NCBI GenBank assembly: GCA_913058025.1
Contig: CAJXPN010000064.1
Coordinates: forward strand, 1 to 10,696
DNA from: an uncultured Myxococcales bacterium
GTDB taxonomy: Bacteria; Myxococcota_A; Bradymonadia; Bradymonadales; Bradymonadaceae
Length of the DNA stretch: 10,696 nucleotides
Direction: 5' to 3'
The notes below the pieces were generated by a model. It was given only the letters and a program-made list of their open reading frames with translations. It had not been told where the DNA came from and ran no database searches. Below are positions 6,587-10,696 of this stretch, piece by piece. Each line of letters begins with the position of its first letter. Within the stretch, counting starts at the first letter, position 1. A program made the translations under genes and the position numbers.

Positions 6587-8605
6587 ATGTCGGTTTCGAG
6601 GAAACATCTTGAGCGGAGGCGGCGCGAGCTGCAGGCGAGGATGCCTGCCCACTACTGTGGGAACTGCTCGACGGTGGCGTTCGAAGAGGATGACGAGTGC
6701 GTGGAGTGCCACACGGCGCGGCCCGAAGAGTACGGGTGGCCCCTGCTGCGTGACAGCCTGGACCCGTGGCTGGGGAGGGTCCTCGACGGCAGGTACCTGC
6801 TGACCCGTCAGATCGGGACGGGTGCGTCCGCGAGCGTGTACAGGGCGGAGTCGCTGGCGATCTCGAGGCAGTTCGCGATCAAGATCATCCACCCGGCGAA
6901 GTCGAGAAGCGGGCCATCGGCCGAGCAGATCGCGGCGCGCCTCGAGCGCGAGATCGAGGCGCTCGGGAGGTTGAGGAACCCGCACATCGTGAGGTTCTAC
7001 GACGTCATCGAGCTGCCGCTCAACCACATCGGCGTGGTGATGGACTTCGTGGCGGGGGATACGCTCGAGGAGCTGGTGCAGAGCGAGGGTGGGCTGGAGG
7101 AGGAGCGGGCGTCGTCGCTGCTGCGCCAGATCTGCAACGGGGTGTACGAGGCGCACCTGTCGGGGATGACGCACAGGGACCTCAAGCCCGAGAACATCAT
7201 GGTGGAGCGGCTGCCGGTGGGGGACGAGTTCGTGCACGTGCTCGACTTCGGCATCGTGCACCTGGACGGAGAGACGGCGATGACCCACGGGTTCATCGGG
7301 ACGCCGCTGTACGCGTCGCCGGAGCAGGCGATGGGCGAGGCGGTGGATCACCGCAGCGACATCTACGCGCTGGGGGCGATCTTCTTCTTCATGCTGACGG
7401 GGAGGCCGCCGTTTCTGGGCGAGCACGTGATGCAGGTGCTCCGGCAGCACGTGGAGCGGCCAGCACCGAAGCTGACCGAGGAGCTCGGGCGCAAGACGCC
7501 GAGCCTGATCGCGTACGACAAGCTCATCAGGGGCATGCTCTCGAAGGAGATGTCGAGGCGGCCGCAGGACCTCGCGGAGGTGATCCGTGCGTTGGATCAG
7601 CATCGCTTCGACAGGAACGATTCGGGGACGTTCCGTTCGGGCATGCACCAGATGCTCCCACCGAAGGAGCCGAGCGAGGCGCTCGTCGAGGACGCGACCG
7701 ACGCGGACGTGTCGGGCGAGTTCGTGTCGAGGCCGTCCTCGGGGACGCAGCCGGGGGTCGCGGGGTCGTTCGTGCCGCCGCGTGAGAACCCGCTCGACGA
7801 GCCTGCGCCGACGACGCTCCAGGGCGAGTCCTCGGCGGTCGTGGGGATGGACGACATCGAGCTGCCCGAGGGGTTCGACGGGAGCCGGTTCGGGTGCTCG
7901 ACGGACTTCAGGCTGACCTACATCCACGGAGACACGCTCTACGTGTGCGACATGACCTCGAGCGAGGTCATCACGCTCGAGATCGTGGACGCGGACCAGG
8001 CGAGGTGCCTGGCGTTGGGCGCGGAGTACGTGTTGGTGGGCCGCGTGGACGGCAAGATCGACCGCTACAGGCTCGAGGACGGGCTGCACGAGACGCTGTT
8101 CGAGTCGGTCTTCGCCGACGAGGTGGTCTCGGTGTCGATCGGCCCCGGTGACAGGTTGATGTTGGCGGCGATGCGCTCGGGCAAGATCTACATGAGCGCG
8201 GTGAACAAGACCGAGCGTGACTGGGTGCGCGTGCGAGGCGGCGGCCCGGTGCGTGGGATGACGCTGTCCCCGCGCGGGGACGTGTTCGCGGTGGCGCGGG
8301 AGGGTGGAGACGTCGAGGTCTCGCGATCCGGCGAGGCCAAGCAGGTGCGCGTGAGGATGTCCCCCGAGGGGGACGTGAGGCACGTGGCGTTCAGCGAGGA
8401 CGGCTACCTGATCGGTCTGGCGACGAGGCCGGAGGCCGTGGGTCTCTACCAGGTCATCAACGGCATGCACATGCTGGACGTCGGGCTGGTGGGCAGCGAT
8501 CCGCTGGCGATCTTCTTCTCGAGCGACAACGTGCTCATGGGCTTCGTGCACGAGGGCGATCGCCTGCGCGTGCTGAACCTGCAGGCGACGATGGAGCCTG
8601 CCTGA
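6587..8605 (+). CDS. Zinc-ribbon / Ser-Thr protein kinase / beta-propeller protein
   Basis: This 672-residue eukaryotic-type kinase transfers phosphate from ATP to Ser/Thr of unknown targets. The N-terminus carries a short zinc-ribbon-like CGNC...CVEC motif (Cys24, 27, 38, 41). The kinase domain spans about 70-335 and looks active: glycine loop IGTGASASVY at 76-85, Lys99 in AIKII, HRDLKPEN at 196-203 with Asp198 and Asn203, DFG at 220-222, and GTPLYASPEQ at 238-247. A Pro/Ser/Asp-rich linker (about 340-430) leads to a C-terminal domain (about 436-668) of short beta repeats, such as MTLSPRGDVFAVAREGGDVE and VAFSEDGYLIGLA, that reads as a WD40-like beta-propeller. No transmembrane helix or PASTA domain is visible, so it is probably cytoplasmic, sensing or docking through the propeller. 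The ATG at 6587 has GAGAG at 6576-6580, 6 bases upstream. It is transcribed divergently from queG and followed by a strong hairpin. The kinase call is firm; the propeller blade count and ligand are not. Confidence 0.92.
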   Translation: MSVSRKHLERRRRELQARMPAHYCGNCSTVAFEEDDECVECHTARPEEYGWPLLRDSLDPWLGRVLDGRYLLTRQIGTGASASVYRAESLAISRQFAIKIIHPAKSRSGPSAEQIAARLEREIEALGRLRNPHIVRFYDVIELPLNHIGVVMDFVAGDTLEELVQSEGGLEEERASSLLRQICNGVYEAHLSGMTHRDLKPENIMVERLPVGDEFVHVLDFGIVHLDGETAMTHGFIGTPLYASPEQAMGEAVDHRSDIYALGAIFFFMLTGRPPFLGEHVMQVLRQHVERPAPKLTEELGRKTPSLIAYDKLIRGMLSKEMSRRPQDLAEVIRALDQHRFDRNDSGTFRSGMHQMLPPKEPSEALVEDATDADVSGEFVSRPSSGTQPGVAGSFVPPRENPLDEPAPTTLQGESSAVVGMDDIELPEGFDGSRFGCSTDFRLTYIHGDTLYVCDMTSSEVITLEIVDADQARCLALGAEYVLVGRVDGKIDRYRLEDGLHETLFESVFADEVVSVSIGPGDRLMLAAMRSGKIYMSAVNKTERDWVRVRGGGPVRGMTLSPRGDVFAVAREGGDVEVSRSGEAKQVRVRMSPEGDVRHVAFSEDGYLIGLATRPEAVGLYQVINGMHMLDVGLVGSDPLAIFFSSDNVLMGFVHEGDRLRVLNLQATMEPA

Positions 8606-8638
8606 GCGCGTCGCGCGGGGTTCGAGGATCAGTTAGGA

Positions 8639-8670
8639 TGGCCCGGCCTCTCTCAAGAGAGGCCGGGCCA
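8639..8670 (+). terminator. Perfect hairpin after the kinase gene
   Basis: TGGCCCGGCCTCTC at 8639-8652 pairs perfectly with 8657-8670 around the loop TCAA, giving a 14-bp GC-rich stem that begins 34 bases after the kinase stop. It is the strongest hairpin I noticed in the window. No T-run follows on either strand, so it is not a textbook intrinsic terminator. A terminator of the U-poor kind or a 3'-end stabilising structure for the kinase mRNA is most likely. It lies 45 bases before the MoxR start, so it could also sit in that gene's leader if transcription reads through. Confidence 0.6.
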
Positions 8671-8714
8671 TCGCGCTCTGCGAGGTCCACATCTCCAAAA
8701 TGAAGAGGAAGAGC

Positions 8715-9536
8715 ATGGCGAGTGTGACGGGGTTCTCGAGCACCGGGGGTTACATCGCGAGCGAGGAGCTCGAGGACGTGGTGAACGTGTCGGTGGCGTT
8801 GGAGAAGCCGCTGCTGATCCGGGGCGAGCCGGGGACGGGGAAGACGCTGCTGGCGACGGCCGTGGCCCAGAGCCTGGGGATGGAGCTGATCACGTGGCAC
8901 GTGAAGTCGACGACGAAGGCCCAGGAGGGTCTGTACACCTACGACACGGTGCAGCGCCTCCACGACAGCCGCTTCGGTGACGGCGACGTCCACGACATGG
9001 AGCGCTACATCAAGCTGGGGCCGTTGGGGGAGGCGTTCGAGCGTGACGAGCGCTGCGTGCTGCTGCTCGACGAGATCGACAAGGCGGACCTGGAGTTCCC
9101 CAACGACCTGCTCCACGAGCTCGACCAGATGAGGTTCGCGGTCTCGGAGACGGGGCGTGAGGTGTCTGCGAAGCACCGCCCGGTGGTGATCATCACGTCG
9201 AACGCCGAGAAGGAGCTGCCGGACGCGTTCCTGAGGCGGTGCGTGTTCCACTACATTTCGTTCCCGAGCGAGGACCTCATGGAGCGGATCGTGCGGGTAC
9301 ACTACCCGAACCTCGAGGACACGCTCATCGCGCGGTGCATGGAGCGGTTCTACGAGCTGCGCGGGTTCGACGGGCTGCGCAAGAAGCCGTCGACGAGCGA
9401 GCTGATCGACTGGGTCGGCGCGCTGTCTCGGGGCGGCGTGAGCGAGGAGCGTCTGAAGGACGAGCTCCCGTTCATCGGCACGCTGATCAAGAAGGAGCAG
9501 GACCTCGAGGCGCTGGCGCGCCCGAGGAGGCGTTGA
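8715..9536 (+). CDS. MoxR-type AAA+ ATPase
   Basis: This 273-residue protein is an ATP-driven remodelling ATPase of the MoxR/CbbQ-like group. It shows Walker A GEPGTGKT at 37-44, Walker B VLLLDE at 115-120 with Glu120, a sensor-1 Asn in TSN at 161-163, a likely arginine finger at FLRRC (172-176), and a C-terminal helical lid with a sensor-2-like PSTSELIDW at 225-233. It has no signal peptide and should be a cytoplasmic oligomer. It is shorter than many MoxR proteins (often just over 300 residues) because it lacks most of the N-terminal helical part. The ATG at 8715 is chosen because GAGG at 8705-8708 lies 6 bases upstream; an in-frame ATG at 8700 would add five residues and has no such site. 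MoxR ATPases usually act with a von Willebrand factor A protein, but the next gene, 26 bases on, is instead a peptidase-like lipoprotein. The substrate is unknown. Confidence 0.9.
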   Translation: MASVTGFSSTGGYIASEELEDVVNVSVALEKPLLIRGEPGTGKTLLATAVAQSLGMELITWHVKSTTKAQEGLYTYDTVQRLHDSRFGDGDVHDMERYIKLGPLGEAFERDERCVLLLDEIDKADLEFPNDLLHELDQMRFAVSETGREVSAKHRPVVIITSNAEKELPDAFLRRCVFHYISFPSEDLMERIVRVHYPNLEDTLIARCMERFYELRGFDGLRKKPSTSELIDWVGALSRGGVSEERLKDELPFIGTLIKKEQDLEALARPRRR

Positions 9537-9562
9537 CGCGTGAGCGCGTTATGAGGTGTGTG

Positions 9563-10696
9563 ATGGTTCGTCGAGTGACGTGGTGCCTGTTGGCGAGCGC
9601 GTGTGTGTGGTCGGGGTGTGGTGAGATCGTGGTCAACGTCCCCGAGCGCGACGCCGGGGCCGTCGACGCGGGTGGTGGCGGTGGCGGTGACGATGGCGGC
9701 GTCATCGCGCTCGACGTGGGCGGGCGCGATGTCCGCGCGTGGGACGTGGGCGTGCGCGACGGCGGCGAGGCGCCGCCGGACCTGGGAGTGGTCGAGGACG
9801 CCGGGGCAGACGCTGGCGAGGTCGACCCGCCCGTGCCGCCGAGCGACCCCGTCGAGGACAAGGTCACGGCGGGGTGCACGACGTCGCAGGTGAGGGGGTT
9901 GAGTGAGCAGCTCATCGCGCAGATGAACTGCATCGAGCCTGGTGTGATGTCGTCGTTCGCGCACATCGAAAACCTGGACCTACAGGAGGCGGTGTTTCCG
10001 TACCTTCAGACGCCCGCGGTGGGTGGTCTGGAGGACGTGATGCGAGGGGAGGTCGAGCGGATGACGCTGTCGTCAGCGCTGCGTACGCTGCCACAGCAGT
10101 ACCTGCTGTACCGTTGGTACAGGTTGGGGCGTTGCGACATCGGCCTCGCGGCGACGCCGGGCAGATCGAACCACAACGGCGGCCTCGCGGTGGACACGCC
10201 GGGTTACAGCGCGTGGAGGTCGAGGTTCACGTCCGGTGAGTGGACGTGGCTGGGTTCGAGCGACCCGGTGCACTTCAACTTCAACGGCGGGCGCGACGTG
10301 AGGTCGCTGTCGGTGTTGGCGTTCCAGCAGCTCTGGAACACGAACAACCCGGACGACAGGATCGGAGAGGACGGCGTCTACGGCCCTCAGACGGAGGGGA
10401 GGTTGAAGCAGGCGCCTTCGGGAGGATTCGCGTCGGGTCCGGGCTGCGCGTCTGCTGGGCGTGCGTTGCCGGGGGCGGGCGAGGGGATCGCCATCGAGCT
10501 CAGTCGAGAGGGGTCGAGGGCGCGCGCGAGGGCGATCGCGCCGTGGAGCGTGGCGCAGGTGAGCTGGTACGTGAACGGTGCGCTCGTGGGCGAGCGGTTC
10601 TGGGAGGGTGACCAGTTCGAGGCGGAGTGGGACGCGCGGGGCGTGTTCGAGGTCGTTGCGGTGGGTTACGACGAGCTCGGTGAGCGGCTGGGGGAC
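9563..10696 (+). CDS. M15-type peptidase lipoprotein with peptidoglycan-binding repeat (partial, 3' end missing)
   Basis: The frame is open to the window end (378 codons), so the C-terminus is missing. A signal peptide ends VWSGC with Cys19 as the likely lipidated residue. Residues about 29-100 are a Gly/Asp/Val-rich low-complexity linker. Residues about 105-245 match zinc D,D-carboxypeptidase/M15-like domains: SNHNGGLAVD at 202-211 supplies His204 and Asp211, and SSDPVHF at 232-238 supplies His237 with Asp234 where the general base is expected. Residues about 244-282 resemble a peptidoglycan-binding type 1 repeat (DGVYGPQTEGRL), and the rest looks like the start of a beta-sandwich domain. 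Cys105, 123, 191 and 295 could form disulfides outside the cytoplasm. It probably cuts or binds cell-wall peptides from a membrane anchor. The ATG at 9563 has GAGG at 9553-9556 (6-base spacing); an ATG at 9551 is the alternative. It lies 26 bases after the MoxR stop, so the two probably share a transcript. Confidence 0.8.
   Translation, partial: MVRRVTWCLLASACVWSGCGEIVVNVPERDAGAVDAGGGGGGDDGGVIALDVGGRDVRAWDVGVRDGGEAPPDLGVVEDAGADAGEVDPPVPPSDPVEDKVTAGCTTSQVRGLSEQLIAQMNCIEPGVMSSFAHIENLDLQEAVFPYLQTPAVGGLEDVMRGEVERMTLSSALRTLPQQYLLYRWYRLGRCDIGLAATPGRSNHNGGLAVDTPGYSAWRSRFTSGEWTWLGSSDPVHFNFNGGRDVRSLSVLAFQQLWNTNNPDDRIGEDGVYGPQTEGRLKQAPSGGFASGPGCASAGRALPGAGEGIAIELSREGSRARARAIAPWSVAQVSWYVNGALVGERFWEGDQFEAEWDARGVFEVVAVGYDELGERLGD

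Noticed and set aside
5273..8551. A minus-strand frame open for 1092 codons covering queG and most of the kinase gene
   Set aside because: Only the part from 6421 down to 5273 encodes a recognisable protein (QueG). The rest is antisense to the kinase and predicts His/Arg/Leu/Pro-rich low-complexity sequence, as expected from GC-biased third positions.
8634..8639. TAGGAT as a -10 box for the MoxR gene
   Set aside because: No -35-like hexamer lies 16-18 bases upstream, and a start near 8646 would fall inside the left arm of the hairpin.
1..10696. Mobile elements, CRISPR arrays, tRNA or rRNA genes, defence or secretion clusters
   Set aside because: Reading both strands I saw no transposase or integrase motifs, no regularly spaced repeats, no tRNA-like cloverleaf and no toxin-antitoxin or nuclease genes. 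A tRNAscan/Infernal run would be needed to exclude small RNAs fully.

Overview
The window is GC-rich and tightly packed with eight protein genes. It most likely comes from a myxobacterium-like member of the Myxococcota (old Deltaproteobacteria; Polyangia or Bradymonadia would both fit). This rests on gene style, not on a phylogenetic marker: a Ser/Thr protein kinase fused to a C-terminal beta-propeller, a HEAT-repeat lipoprotein, a lipoprotein with an Asp/Gly/Val-rich linker before a peptidoglycan-peptidase domain, and a MoxR-type ATPase. No rRNA, tRNA, CRISPR array, transposase or phage gene was seen.

Layout. The first 245 bases hold no gene I can support. Positions 246-4466 carry three plus-strand genes: a cytoplasmic TPR protein, a monoacylglycerol-lipase-like alpha/beta hydrolase, and a HEAT-repeat lipoprotein whose GTG start overlaps the hydrolase stop (GTGA). 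Converging on this from the right is a minus-strand pair, queG (epoxyqueuosine reductase) followed by an N-formylglutamate amidohydrolase-family gene. That pair is joined by an ATGA stop/start overlap. The amidohydrolase and the HEAT gene share their last 24 bases tail to tail.

A 165-base divergent spacer (6422-6586) separates queG from a 672-residue zinc-ribbon/Ser-Thr kinase/beta-propeller protein on the plus strand. The spacer holds two back-to-back promoter-like sequences with overlapping -10 boxes, and a 10-base direct repeat occurring twice around them. A perfect 14-bp hairpin follows the kinase gene. Then come a compact MoxR-type AAA+ ATPase and, 26 bases later, a lipoprotein with an M15-type (D-Ala-D-Ala carboxypeptidase-like) domain and a peptidoglycan-binding repeat, cut by the window end.

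How the parts may fit together. queG supplies the last step of queuosine synthesis for tRNA; its coupled amidohydrolase partner has no histidine-degradation genes beside it. The TPR/hydrolase/HEAT group looks like lipid or envelope housekeeping. The kinase, MoxR and M15 genes are compatible with envelope regulation, but neighbourhood is the only evidence for that. I see no clear new defence or mobile system. The points most worth a second look are the divergent promoter with repeats, the queG-amidohydrolase coupling, the kinase architecture, and a strong strand-dependent codon bias (third-base G in plus-strand genes, third-base C in minus-strand genes).
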